Shown: positions 17,238 to 25,346, counted from the stretch's first letter. The stretch is DNA of 64,000 nucleotides from CADCUY01 sp964242735 (GCA_964242735.1 CAXTAK010000017.1:17862-81861); one strand, 5' to 3'. Translations and numbers: made by a program. Notes: generated by a model not told the origin, from the letters alone.

Positions 17238-18652
17238 CGCGGCGCCTCCGCGCCGGGGGCGCCGACCGGTCCTGCGCCGGGGGAGCCGGGCTCGGTGGGT
17301 GCGCCGGGCTCGGTGGGTGCGCCCGCCCACCCGGCGTCGGGGTCGAGCAGCCCGGCGGCGCGCCCGGCGAGCAGCGCCGCGCCCCGCGCACCAGCCTCGT
17401 GGTGCTCGCTGAGCACCAGGCGCGCAGCCCCGACGTGCTGGCCGCCGAGCAGGCGCCGCTTGGCGGCCAGCACGTCGGGGTCGCGGGCCCAGCCACCCGT
17501 GACGACCAGCTCGGTGTGCGCCCCGGCCGCCTCGTCCATCACCGCCAGCAGCGAGGCCGCCTCGGCGGTGGCCGCCTCCACGGCGGACAGCCAGCGGTCG
17601 CGTCCCCCTGCGGCGCCCGGCCCCGCGGCGTCTCGGGCGGCCTGCAGGGCGAGCCCGCCCTCGGTGGCGCCGAGCAGGCACCACGCCCGGGGCACCACGT
17701 GCCAGCCCACGGTGATGCCGGCGCGGGTCAGGGCGAGCACCGCGTCGTCGCCCAGGTGCGGTGCCGCGGTGCGCACCAGGGCCTCGGCGGTGCCGCTGGA
17801 ATCCAGCACCGACCCGTGCCCGGCGGCCGCGGCGCCCAGCGCGGCCGCCTGGTGGTCGTGGCCCGCGGTGGTCAGGACCGCCCCGGCGAGCCGCTCGAGA
17901 CCGCTCCCCCCATCGCTGCGCGCAGGGCCCGCCGTCCCGCAGGGGGTGCCGCTGTCGACCAGCGGGGGCAGCAGCGAGGCGTCGAGGCCGGAGAAGCCCA
18001 GCCCCCGGTCCCACCAGGTGCGCGTGGGCAGGTGCAGCCACCCGGTCCGCGAGGCCAGGGAGGCGTCGGAGACCTCCTCGCCGCCGAGCACCCGCACCGC
18101 CCACTCGCCCACCCCCAGGCGGCGCACCGCCGCCCCGGCGCCCCCCGGGTCGTGGCGCACGGCGTGGCGGTGCTTGGTCAGGCTCCACTGCCGGCGCAGC
18201 GGCAGCCCCGCGGCCAGGGCCAGGGCGTCGGCGCCGACCTCCTCGGCGAGCTCGGCCACCTCGAGCAGGTCGCGGTCGTCGTACCAGGCCACCACGGGCG
18301 CCACCGGCTGACCGCCGGCGCCGATCAGCACCCCGCACTCGCCCATCCCGGTGACCCCCAGGGCGGCGACCTCACCGGGCGGGGTGTCCGCCAGCGCGGC
18401 ACCCAGCGCGCCGGTCACCGCAGCGGTGAGGTCCCGCGCGTCCATCTCGGCGCCCGCGGCAGTGCCCGCAGCGGCACCGGCGGGCGATCCGCTCGCTGGT
18501 GCGACGTCCGGGGCCACCGAGCTCCAGCGCATCGGCGCCCGCCCAGCCGCCACCTGCGCGCCGTCCAGGGTGAGCACCACGGCCTTCGCCGAGGTGGTGC
18601 CCACGTCGAGCCCCACCACGAACGGCCCGCTGGTCCCCCTCGACGCCGCCAC
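17234..18652 (-). CDS. FGGY-family carbohydrate kinase
   Basis: ATP-dependent kinase of a ketose or polyol. The N-terminal FVVGLDVGTTSAKAVVL (about residues 11-27) is the phosphate-1 loop of the FGGY/actin fold, GVTGMGECGVLI and WYDDRD form the sugar site, and GHDHQAAALGA and VVTGGWARDP match later FGGY motifs. The length of 472 residues is normal; the last 40 residues are Gly/Pro/Ala-rich. GTG 18652 lies only 20 bases from the divergent aldolase start. Xylulokinase, gluconokinase and fuculokinase share this layout, so the sugar is not assigned; the neighbourhood argues for a ketose made by the dehydrogenases. Confidence 0.85.
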   Translation of the reverse strand: MAASRGTSGPFVVGLDVGTTSAKAVVLTLDGAQVAAGRAPMRWSSVAPDVAPASGSPAGAAAGTAAGAEMDARDLTAAVTGALGAALADTPPGEVAALGVTGMGECGVLIGAGGQPVAPVVAWYDDRDLLEVAELAEEVGADALALAAGLPLRRQWSLTKHRHAVRHDPGGAGAAVRRLGVGEWAVRVLGGEEVSDASLASRTGWLHLPTRTWWDRGLGFSGLDASLLPPLVDSGTPCGTAGPARSDGGSGLERLAGAVLTTAGHDHQAAALGAAAAGHGSVLDSSGTAEALVRTAAPHLGDDAVLALTRAGITVGWHVVPRAWCLLGATEGGLALQAARDAAGPGAAGGRDRWLSAVEAATAEAASLLAVMDEAAGAHTELVVTGGWARDPDVLAAKRRLLGGQHVGAARLVLSEHHEAGARGAALLAGRAAGLLDPDAGWAGAPTEPGAPTEPGSPGAGPVGAPGAEAPR

Positions 18653-18660
18653 CGGCTCAG

Positions 18661-18666
18661 TATCGT
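18661..18666 (+). promoter_or_regulatory. -10 box for a leaderless aldolase transcript
   Basis: TATCGT ends exactly six bases before the aldolase GTG, the spacing expected when transcription starts on the start codon. Leaderless mRNAs are common in actinobacteria. The divergent FGGY start is only 20 bases away. Confidence 0.5.
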
Positions 18667-18672
18667 GGCGGT

Positions 18673-19521
18673 GTGCCGCTCGTCCACGCCCGCTCCCTGC
18701 TCGCCGCGGCGGCCGGACGCCGCGCCGGGCTGGCCGCCTTCAACGTCGTCGGCCTGGAGCAGGTGCAGGGCGTCGTCACCGGCGCGGAGCGCTCGGGGCG
18801 CCCGGTGGTCCTCGCGCTCAGCGAGAACGCCGTCCGCCACCTCGGCGGTGACCCGGCGCCCCTGGCGGCGGCCGCGGTGGCACTCGTCGAGCGCTCCAGC
18901 GCCCGGGTGGCCCTGCACCTGGACCACGTGCAGGACGAGCAGCTGCTGCGCCGCACCGCCGACATCGGCTTCAGCTCCGTGATGGTCGACGCCTCGCGCC
19001 TGCCCTACGAGCAGAACCTGCAGGCCACCGCCGCCGCGGTGGCCTGGGCCCGCGAGCACGACCTGGTGGTCGAGGCGGAGCTGGGGGAGGTGGGCGGCAA
19101 GCCCGGGCAGCCCCCGCGGGACGCGCACGCACCCGGGGCCCGCACCGACCCCGGCGAGGCCGCGGCGTTCGTGGCGGCCACCGGGGTCGACGCCCTGGCC
19201 GTCGCCGTGGGCAGCTCCCACGCCATGACCACGCGCACCGCCGAGCTCGACCTGGCCCTGGTCGCCGCGCTCGCCGGCGCCGTGCCCGTGCCCCTGGTGC
19301 TGCACGGCTCCTCCGGGGTGCCCGACTCGATCCTGGTCGCCGCGGTCGCCGCGGGGGTGGTGAAGGTCAACGTCGGGACCCTGCTGGGCATCGCCTTCAC
19401 CGCAGCGGTGCGCCGGGTGCTGGACGACGCCGACGTCGTCGATCCCCGCCGGTACCTCGCGCCGGCCCGCGAGGCGGTCGCCGCGCAGGTCCGGAGCACC
19501 TCAGCGCTCCTCGACCCGTAG
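18673..19521 (+). CDS. class II fructose/tagatose-bisphosphate aldolase (GatY/FbaA-like)
   Basis: Zinc aldolase that would cleave a ketose bisphosphate to dihydroxyacetone phosphate and glyceraldehyde phosphate. LHLDHVQD (about residue 80) carries the catalytic Asp and a zinc His; VEAELGEVGG (about 134) the zinc Glu; VGSSHA and VLHGSSG the other histidines; VKVNVGT the phosphate site. The 282 residues match the short GatY/KbaY/FbaA type rather than the long yeast-type enzyme. GTG 18673 has no ribosome site but a well-placed -10, so it is probably leaderless. It is divergent from the two kinases that could make its substrate. Confidence 0.88.
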   Translation: MPLVHARSLLAAAAGRRAGLAAFNVVGLEQVQGVVTGAERSGRPVVLALSENAVRHLGGDPAPLAAAAVALVERSSARVALHLDHVQDEQLLRRTADIGFSSVMVDASRLPYEQNLQATAAAVAWAREHDLVVEAELGEVGGKPGQPPRDAHAPGARTDPGEAAAFVAATGVDALAVAVGSSHAMTTRTAELDLALVAALAGAVPVPLVLHGSSGVPDSILVAAVAAGVVKVNVGTLLGIAFTAAVRRVLDDADVVDPRRYLAPAREAVAAQVRSTSALLDP

Positions 19522-19524
19522 TGT
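19519..19524 (+). promoter_or_regulatory. -10 box for a leaderless HAD transcript
   Basis: TAGTGT overlaps the aldolase stop codon and ends seven bases before the GTG at 19532, so the HAD pair may have its own leaderless promoter independent of the aldolase gene. Confidence 0.4.
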
Positions 19525-19531
19525 CCACCCG

Positions 19532-20377
19532 GTGAGCGCACCCGTGGTGGCCGCCTCCGAGCGGCTCCTGGTGGCCCTCGACATCGACGGGACCCTGCTC
19601 GACGGCGACCTGCGCATCTCCCCCCGGGTGATGAGCGCGGTGCGCGCTGTGGCGGCCGCGGGTCACCACGTGGTCATCTCCACGGGGCGCTCGGTGCACG
19701 GCACCCTGCCCGTGACCGCCGAGCTCGGGCTGGAGCGCGGGTACGCCGTCTGCTCCAACGGGGGCATCACCCTGCGCCTGGACCCCGACCTGCCGCAGGG
19801 CCACGAGGTCGCGCACGTGGTCACCTTCGACCCGTGGCCGGTGCTGGTGCGCCTGCGCGCGGTGCTGCCGGAGGCCGCGTACGCCGTCGAGACCGCCGCG
19901 TCGCACTTCCTCGTCGCGGGGCGCTTCCCCGAGGACGAGATGGTCGAGTCGGCCACGCTGGTGCCCTTCGAGGCGCTGCAGCACCAGCCCGCGACGCGGG
20001 TGGTGGTGCGCAGCCTGGACCACACCCCGCAGGAGTTCGTGGAGCTGACCGCGGGCCTCGGGCTGTCCGGGGTGAACTACGCGGTGGGATGGACGGCGTG
20101 GCTGGACCTGGCGCCGGAGGGGGTGAGCAAGGCCAGCGCCCTGGAGGCCGTGCGCCGGCGGCTCGACGTCGGCGTCGAGCGCACCGTGGCCGTCGGCGAC
20201 GGGCGCAACGACCTGGAGATGCTCGCGTGGGCCACCCGGTCGGTCGCGATGGGCCAGGCCCCGCCCGAGGTCCGCGAGGCAGCGACCGAGGTCACGGCCG
20301 CGGTCGGGCAGGACGGCGCGGCCGTCGTCCTGGAGAGCCTGGTCGGCGCCCGCGAGGTCGCGGAGAGCCGCCGGTGA
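19532..20377 (+). CDS. Cof-type HAD hydrolase
   Basis: Small-molecule phosphatase of the haloacid dehalogenase superfamily with a Cof-type (C2) cap. Motif I is LVALDIDGTLLDGD (residues 11-24) with the two catalytic aspartates, motif II is VISTGRS, motif III a lysine in APEGVSKASAL, and motif IV GDGRNDLEML. The 281 residues are typical. The stop overlaps the start of a second, related HAD gene. In many actinobacteria a HAD pair lies directly downstream of serS; here about 14.7 kb of other genes intervene. Substrate unknown; sugar phosphates or flavin nucleotides are usual for the family. Confidence 0.88.
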   Translation: MSAPVVAASERLLVALDIDGTLLDGDLRISPRVMSAVRAVAAAGHHVVISTGRSVHGTLPVTAELGLERGYAVCSNGGITLRLDPDLPQGHEVAHVVTFDPWPVLVRLRAVLPEAAYAVETAASHFLVAGRFPEDEMVESATLVPFEALQHQPATRVVVRSLDHTPQEFVELTAGLGLSGVNYAVGWTAWLDLAPEGVSKASALEAVRRRLDVGVERTVAVGDGRNDLEMLAWATRSVAMGQAPPEVREAATEVTAAVGQDGAAVVLESLVGAREVAESRR

Positions 20378-21237
20378 GCGCCGTCAGCACGGGCGGCACT
20401 GCGGCGCAGAGGAGTGCGCGCTGGTGCCCGCGCATGGTCGCCAGCGACCTCGACGGCACGCTGGTGCGCGCCGACGGCCGCGTGTCGGCGCGCACCGTCG
20501 ACGTGATCCGCCGGTGCCGCGAGGCCGGGGTGGAGTTCGTCGCCGTCACCGGTCGCCCGCCGCGGTGGCTCGCGGGGGCCGACGGTCTGGCCGAGGCGGT
20601 CGGCAGCGGTCTCGCGGTGTGCGCCAACGGGGCGCTGGTGTGGGACCTGGCGCGCCACGAGGTGGTGGTCGCGCACCTGTTCGCCCGCGAGGACGTGATG
20701 GCCGCCGCGGCGGCGATGATCGGCGCGGTGCCGGGCGCGGTGGTCGCGGTGGAGACCCTGCAGGGCTTCCGGCGCACCCCGGAGTACGTGCCCCGCTTCG
20801 ACGCCGCCGTCGTGGCACCGGTCGCGCCGCTCGCGGAGCTGCTCGCCGACGACCCGGGGGTGGTGAAGCTCCTGGTGCGCTGCGAGGGGATGGACAGCGA
20901 CGACGTGGTGGCCACCGCCCGCGCCGTGCTGGGCGGCATCGGGCTGCCCACGCACTCCGGGGCCCGGCACGGGCTCATCGAGGTCTCCGCGGCGGGGATC
21001 TCCAAGGCCGGCACCCTCGCGGAGCTGGCTGCCGACCGCGGCGTCGAGGCCGCCGACGTGGTGGCGTTCGGCGACATGCCCAACGACCTGGCGATGCTGT
21101 GCTGGGCGGGCCGGGGCTACGCCATGGCCAGCGGACACCCCGACGTCATCGCCGCCGTCCCGGGTCTGGCGCCGGCGTGCGAGGAGGACGGCGTGGCGCA
21201 GGTGCTCGAGGGTCTGCTCACCGCTCCGGCGCGCTGA
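20374..21237 (+). CDS. Cof-type HAD hydrolase (second)
   Basis: A 287-residue paralogue of the preceding phosphatase. Motif I is VASDLDGTLVRADGR near residue 22, motif II AVTGRPP, the lysine is in AAGISKAGTLAELA, and motif IV GDMPNDLAML. GTG 20374 overlaps the preceding stop (GTGA), so the two are translationally coupled. Its 3' end overlaps the convergent hypothetical gene by 20 bases. All catalytic residues are present; substrate unknown. Confidence 0.88.
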   Translation: MSAVSTGGTAAQRSARWCPRMVASDLDGTLVRADGRVSARTVDVIRRCREAGVEFVAVTGRPPRWLAGADGLAEAVGSGLAVCANGALVWDLARHEVVVAHLFAREDVMAAAAAMIGAVPGAVVAVETLQGFRRTPEYVPRFDAAVVAPVAPLAELLADDPGVVKLLVRCEGMDSDDVVATARAVLGGIGLPTHSGARHGLIEVSAAGISKAGTLAELAADRGVEAADVVAFGDMPNDLAMLCWAGRGYAMASGHPDVIAAVPGLAPACEEDGVAQVLEGLLTAPAR

Positions 21238-21724
21238 GCTCCCGGTGGACCAGGGCCACTGCCCGCTCGACGGCGTCGAGGCGCCGGACGATGACGTCCA
21301 CGTCCGGCGGCGCGCCGTCGCGGTGCGCGTCGGAGGCCGCGCTGTCGCGCGCGGCGACGCGCACCATCGTCGCCGCCTCGGCTGCCTGCGCCGCCAGCGT
21401 GGATGCCCGCGACAGGCGGTGGTGGGCGTCGGCGCCGCCTCCGGGCACCTGCAGCCCGTCGCTGGGCCACTGCAGCGCCGCCGCCGCGCACCGCGCCCGC
21501 ACCTCGTCGAGGTGGCCGGCGAGCCGCGCCCCCGACGCCTCCAGGCGCCCGCGCGCGTCGCCCTCGACCGGCTCGATCACCTGGTGGTAGCGGTCCACGG
21601 CCCGCCGGAACCGGTCGTGCGCGCGCCGCCACACCCCCGAGCCCAGCTCGACGTCGTCCAGCGAGCGGCCCGCGAGCACGTCGCGCAGGCGCCGGCGGCG
21701 CGGCGCGGGTGGCGCGTCGGTCAC
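21218..21724 (-). CDS. hypothetical protein with helical repeats
   Basis: A 168-residue protein with no recognised domain. It is rich in Ala, Arg and Asp and looks entirely helical, with SLDDVELGSGVWRRAHDRFRR near residue 26 and a C-terminal helix DVIVRRLDAVERAVALVHREL. GTG 21724 is chosen because the longer frame overlaps the Bpa C-terminus; no clear ribosome site is seen. It lies 37 bases after Bpa and in the same direction, so it is probably co-transcribed with it. A link to the proteasome cannot be claimed. The strongly biased actinobacterial codon pattern and the conserved-looking core motif suggest a real gene. Confidence 0.6.
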   Translation of the reverse strand: MTDAPPAPRRRRLRDVLAGRSLDDVELGSGVWRRAHDRFRRAVDRYHQVIEPVEGDARGRLEASGARLAGHLDEVRARCAAAALQWPSDGLQVPGGGADAHHRLSRASTLAAQAAEAATMVRVAARDSAASDAHRDGAPPDVDVIVRRLDAVERAVALVHRELSAPER

Positions 21725-21761
21725 CGGGGGTGGCGCCGCTGGGGACACGCCTCGGGGCGCG

Positions 21762-22301
21762 TCACAGGTACTGGCCGGTCGCCGTCCCGCCGCCCATCGC
21801 CGTCTCCGGCCCACCGGGTGCTGCGCCGGGGGGCAACCCCCGGCGCATCTGCTGCAGCTGGGCCTGCGCGGCCATCTGCTGGGCGACCAGCGCGGTCTGG
21901 ATGCCGTGGAACAGCCCCTCCAGCCACCCCACCAGCTGGGCCTGCGCGATGCGCAGCTCGGCGTCGGAGGGCACCTCGCCCTCGGTGAAGGGCAGCGCCA
22001 CTCGCCGCAGCTCCGCGGCGAGCTCGGGGGAGAGGCCCTCCTCCAGCTCGGTGAGGGAGCGCTCGTGCACCTGCGCCAGGCGCGCGCGGCCCTTGTCGTC
22101 CAGGGGGGCGCTGCGCACCTCCTCGAGCAGCTGCTTGACCATCGACCCGATCCGCATGACCTTCGCGGGCTGCTCCACGCTGCCCACCGCCGCGGCCGCG
22201 GCGGAGTCCTCCCCGCCGGACACCGCCATGGCGCCGCCCCCGACGACCACCACCGGCTGGTCGTCCCCGCCGTACCGGGCCTGCTGCGGGTGCTCGCTCA
22301 T
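21762..22301 (-). CDS. bpa: bacterial proteasome activator (Bpa/PafE)
   Basis: Ring-forming, ATP-independent activator of the 20S proteasome that opens its gate for unfolded proteins. The 179-residue protein has an acidic/glycine-rich N-terminus, a helical core (VKQLLEEVRSAPLDDKGRAR, LVGWLEGLFHGIQTALVAQQ) and the C-terminal GQYL gate-opening tail of the HbYX type, the diagnostic feature of the family. ATG 22301 is preceded by GAGGAT at the right distance; a longer start at 22331 is less likely. It follows the quinone oxidoreductase gene. The 20S core and Pup genes are not in the window. Confidence 0.93.
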   Translation of the reverse strand: MSEHPQQARYGGDDQPVVVVGGGAMAVSGGEDSAAAAAVGSVEQPAKVMRIGSMVKQLLEEVRSAPLDDKGRARLAQVHERSLTELEEGLSPELAAELRRVALPFTEGEVPSDAELRIAQAQLVGWLEGLFHGIQTALVAQQMAAQAQLQQMRRGLPPGAAPGGPETAMGGGTATGQYL

Positions 22302-22343
22302 GCGCACATCCTCACAGCCTCTCTCGCTCACGGCCCCCCGTGC

Positions 22344-23354
22344 TCACGACTCCGCGGGCACGGCGCCCACCACCAGCAGCACCTTCCCGACCTGCGCCCC
22401 GCCCTCCAGCACCTCGTGGGCCTGCGCGGCCCGCGCCAGCGGCAGGCGCGCGTGGACGACGGGACGCACCCGGCCCTGCGCCAGCAGGGGCCACACGTGC
22501 TCGAGCGCGCTGGCGCAGATGTCGGCCTTCTCCGCGGGCGGGCGCGAGCGCAGCGTCGAGCCGACCACGGTGGCGCGGAGCGTCATCAGCGCCCCGAGGT
22601 CCAGCTCCGCGCGGCGCCCGCCCTGCACCGCCAGGACCACCAGGCGACCGCCGGTGGCCAGCACGTCGAGGTTGCGCTGCAGGTAGGCGCCGCCGACGAC
22701 GTCGAGGACCACGTCCGCCCCGCGCCCGCCGGTGGCGTCGCGGACCACCTGGACGAAGTCCTGCTCGTGGTGGTCGACCAGGACGCTGGCGCCCAGCGCC
22801 GCGCACGCCTCCAGCCGGGCGGGGCTGCCGGCGGTCACGGCCACCCGGGCGCCGACCGCGGAGGCCACCTGCACCGCCATCGTGCCGATGCCGCTGGCCC
22901 CGCCGTGCACGAGCAGCACCTCGCCCGGGCGCAGGCCGGCGGTCATGAACACCGACGACCACACCGTCGCGACCGCCTCGGGCAGGGCCGCGGCGTCGAC
23001 CAGCGGCACCCCGGCGGGCACCGGCAGCACCTGCCCGGCGGGCACGGCGACGCGCTCGGCGTACCCTCCGCCGGCGAGCAGCGCGCACACCTCGTCGCCG
23101 ACCTGCCACCCCAGCGCGCCCTCGCCGCCGGCCTCGCCGAGCGCGGCGACGGTGCCGGAGACCTCCAGGCCCAGGACGGCGCTGGCTCCGGGCGGTGGGG
23201 GGTAGTGGCCCTGGCGCTGCAGGAGGTCGGCGCGGTTGACCCCGGCGGCCGCGACGTCGATCAGCACCTCACCGGGGCCCGGCACCGGGTCGGGGACGTC
23301 GGTGAGCTCCAGCACGTCTGGCCCACCGGGCTCCCGGGCGGTCACGGCGCGCAT
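22344..23354 (-). CDS. NAD(P)H quinone oxidoreductase (PIG3/QOR family)
   Basis: Zinc-free medium-chain reductase that transfers electrons from NADPH to quinones. The 336-residue protein starts MRAVTAREPGGPDVLEL, has the substrate-domain block AAAGVNRADLLQRQGHYPPP, typical of the PIG3 branch, and a nucleotide-binding turn VHGGASGIGTMAVQ. No zinc-binding cysteine cluster is present. ATG 23354 is taken since it gives the family N-terminus. The gene precedes bpa on the same strand. Natural substrate unknown. Confidence 0.9.
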   Translation of the reverse strand: MRAVTAREPGGPDVLELTDVPDPVPGPGEVLIDVAAAGVNRADLLQRQGHYPPPPGASAVLGLEVSGTVAALGEAGGEGALGWQVGDEVCALLAGGGYAERVAVPAGQVLPVPAGVPLVDAAALPEAVATVWSSVFMTAGLRPGEVLLVHGGASGIGTMAVQVASAVGARVAVTAGSPARLEACAALGASVLVDHHEQDFVQVVRDATGGRGADVVLDVVGGAYLQRNLDVLATGGRLVVLAVQGGRRAELDLGALMTLRATVVGSTLRSRPPAEKADICASALEHVWPLLAQGRVRPVVHARLPLARAAQAHEVLEGGAQVGKVLLVVGAVPAES

Positions 23355-23436
23355 GCGGTGAGGGTAGGTCGTGCCCTGCGGCTGGCGTGTCGTGCGGAGG
23401 CGCTGACCTCCAGGACCCGTGGAAGGCCCCCTGGGG

Positions 23437-23497
23437 ACAGTTGCCCCCACAAGTGCGCGCTGAGGTGCTCCCAGGGTGCAGTTGCCCCCACAACTGC
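23437..23497. repeat. paired hairpin repeat element, copy 1
   Basis: Two inverted repeats with the same CCCCCA loop. The first has arms CAGTTG and CAAGTG (loop 23444-23449, one mismatch); the second has perfect 7-bp arms GCAGTTG and CAACTGC (23478-23497, loop 23485-23490). Their loops are 41 bp apart. A second pair with the same spacing lies at 25286-25346. Confidence 0.85.
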
Positions 23498-23546
23498 GCG
23501 GGCGACGCGTGGAGACGCGGTGTGAGGAGCTCGGACGGGGCCTGGA

Positions 23547-24197
23547 TCAGGTGCCGGAGGCGCGGCGGCGCGCCTGGGTGAGCTGCTCGGGGGTGTCGAT
23601 GTCGTCCGCGGCGCCAGGCGCCAGGGCCACCTCGAGCGGGTCGGGCCCGAGCAGCCACCCCGCGGCACGGCCGGTGATGTCGCCCGCGTCCTCCAGGCGC
23701 GCCAGCAGCACGCTCGCCCGGTGCACCGCCTGCAGGGGTTGGCGCACCCCGGAGCCGTCCACGGCCACCACCGCGGCGGCGTCCGGCGCCCCGCGCAGCG
23801 CTGCCAGCAGCACGGGCACCGCGAGCGGTGACCACGGCGCGTCCCCGGCGCAGACAGCCACCACGTCGATACCACCCGACCCGTCGGGGTGCCGCGTCAG
23901 GTGCGCAGCGTCCCGCAGAGCGGCGACCCCGGCGGCCGCCGCAGCCGCAGGACCCCCGCCCGGGGGGTCTTCGCGGGCCACCAGCACCGCCGGGGTGCGC
24001 GGCGCGACGGCGCGCTCGGGACCGACGACCACCACCGGCACGCCGCGCGGCACCCGGGTCAGCAGCTCGCCGAGCACCGTGGTCGCACCCAGTGGTGCGG
24101 CGAGCTTGTCGGGCACGGACGGGTCAGCACGAGCCATGCGGGTGCCCCGACCACCGGCGACGACCACGAGCGCGCACCGGGCCCACGCGGCGTCCAC
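23547..24197 (-). CDS. MobA-like nucleotidyltransferase domain protein
   Basis: A 216-residue NTP-transferase fold protein. The N-terminal CALVVVAGGRGTRMARADPS with a following lysine (PDKL) is the nucleotide-binding signature of molybdenum cofactor guanylyltransferase (MobA) and related enzymes; VVAVCAGDAPW supplies the metal-binding aspartate; the end has DIDTPEQL, also typical of MobA-like proteins. It could attach GMP to a molybdopterin-type cofactor, but no other cofactor genes are near, so other MobA-like roles remain open. It is co-directional with the PAC2 gene, and both sit between the two copies of the paired hairpin element. Confidence 0.8.
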   Translation of the reverse strand: MDAAWARCALVVVAGGRGTRMARADPSVPDKLAAPLGATTVLGELLTRVPRGVPVVVVGPERAVAPRTPAVLVAREDPPGGGPAAAAAAGVAALRDAAHLTRHPDGSGGIDVVAVCAGDAPWSPLAVPVLLAALRGAPDAAAVVAVDGSGVRQPLQAVHRASVLLARLEDAGDITGRAAGWLLGPDPLEVALAPGAADDIDTPEQLTQARRRASGT

Positions 24198-24226
24198 CGC
24201 CCTGGAGTCCGGCAGCGCAGACAGGG

Positions 24227-25213
24227 TCAGTCGCCCTGCTCGCTGAGGTACTTCTGCAGCTCAGCGGCGAGCTCGTCGCCGTCGGCCATCTCGTCCGCCG
24301 GGAGCAGGGGCACCCCGTCGCCACCGGTCTGCACCATGCCCCGCCCCGCGGTGACCGCGTCGTACTGCCGCTCGAGCGACTCCACGGCGGTGCGCGTCTC
24401 GTCCGAGGCGGCGACCTGCGCGTCGACGTCGACCAGCACCGACTGCGCCGCCTCGCTGAGGCCCGCGATGGGCAGCGCCAGCCCGGTGCTGTCCACGACC
24501 GCCTGCAGCAGGGTCACCGCCGCGGAGGGGAACTCCGACGCCGCGAGGTAGTGCGGCACGTGCACCGAGAAGCCCATCGACGACATCCCGTGCCGGTCCA
24601 GGTGCAGCTCCAGGAAGGACCCGGCGTGCGCGGGGATCTCCAGGGTGCCGAACCAGCGCGGGCGACCCGAGATGAGCATCCGGTCGCTGGCGTGCGCCGT
24701 GATCCCCACCGGGCGGGTGTGCGGCGCCGCCCACGGCACGCCCTGCAGGCTGATCGCCACGTCGACCCCGAAGCGCTCCACGAGCTGGGTCACCGCAGCC
24801 GCGAAGCGCTGCCACTGCGTGTCCGGCTCCGGGCCGACGAGCAGCAGGAACCGGCGCCCGTCGCTGTCGCGGCACTCGTGGAGGACGAGCTCGGGCATGT
24901 CGACGGACTCGAAGCGGTCGGCGGCGAAGACCATGCGCGGGCGGCGCGCCCGGTAGTCGTGCAGCTGGTCGATGTCGAAGCGCGCGAGCTCGCGGTGCGG
25001 CAGCTCCTCGAGCAGGTGGCGCACCGCCATGCTCGACGCCGACCCGGCGTCGACGAAGCCCGCGAGGGCGTGGACGAGCACGAGCCGGGAGTCCGCGGTG
25101 GAGCCGTCGGTGTCGGCGACGCGAGCAGCACCGTCGGCGCGAGTGACGTCACCCGCAGCCTCGGCGGCCTCTCCGCCGTCGACGATGCTGTACAGGTCCT
25201 CCGGTGGTAGCAC
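24227..25213 (-). CDS. PAC2-family (proteasome assembly chaperone superfamily) protein
   Basis: A 328-residue member of the bacterial PAC2 family. It begins LPPEDLYSIV and shows VLVHALAGFVDAGSA, the DIDQLHDYRARRP segment near residue 80, FLLLVGPEPDTQW and ISLQGVPWAAPHTRP, all typical of actinobacterial PAC2 proteins. The C-terminal 80 residues are helical and acidic. GTG 25213 is inferred because it gives the family N-terminus; the upstream extension runs through an intergenic repeat. Function in bacteria is unproven; the name comes from eukaryotic 20S assembly factors. It lies about 3 kb from bpa. Confidence 0.88.
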   Translation of the reverse strand: MLPPEDLYSIVDGGEAAEAAGDVTRADGAARVADTDGSTADSRLVLVHALAGFVDAGSASSMAVRHLLEELPHRELARFDIDQLHDYRARRPRMVFAADRFESVDMPELVLHECRDSDGRRFLLLVGPEPDTQWQRFAAAVTQLVERFGVDVAISLQGVPWAAPHTRPVGITAHASDRMLISGRPRWFGTLEIPAHAGSFLELHLDRHGMSSMGFSVHVPHYLAASEFPSAAVTLLQAVVDSTGLALPIAGLSEAAQSVLVDVDAQVAASDETRTAVESLERQYDAVTAGRGMVQTGGDGVPLLPADEMADGDELAAELQKYLSEQGD

Positions 25214-25285
25214 GAACGTCTCAACGCCCTGCGCCCGGCGCCTCTTCCCGAGCCGCCCTTCGCGGACGGGATCGCGGGTCAGGGT

Positions 25286-25346
25286 GCACTTGCCCCCACA
25301 AGTGCGGCGGCGAGGCGCGTGAGGGTGCACTCACCCCCACAACTGC
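25286..25346. repeat. paired hairpin repeat element, copy 2
   Basis: Hairpin one has perfect 7-bp arms GCACTTG and CAAGTGC (25286-25305, loop CCCCCA 25293-25298). Hairpin two has arms GCACTCA and CAACTGC (25327-25346, loop 25334-25339) with mismatches. Loop-to-loop distance is again 41 bp, and the spacer resembles that of copy 1. Same orientation as copy 1. Confidence 0.85.

Noticed and set aside
16197..18338. A 713-codon frame that would fuse the PfkB kinase to an N-terminal extension
   Set aside because: The first half is the FGGY kinase region in the wrong frame; TLTPNPSLDRT follows a GTG at 17237 that overlaps the FGGY stop.
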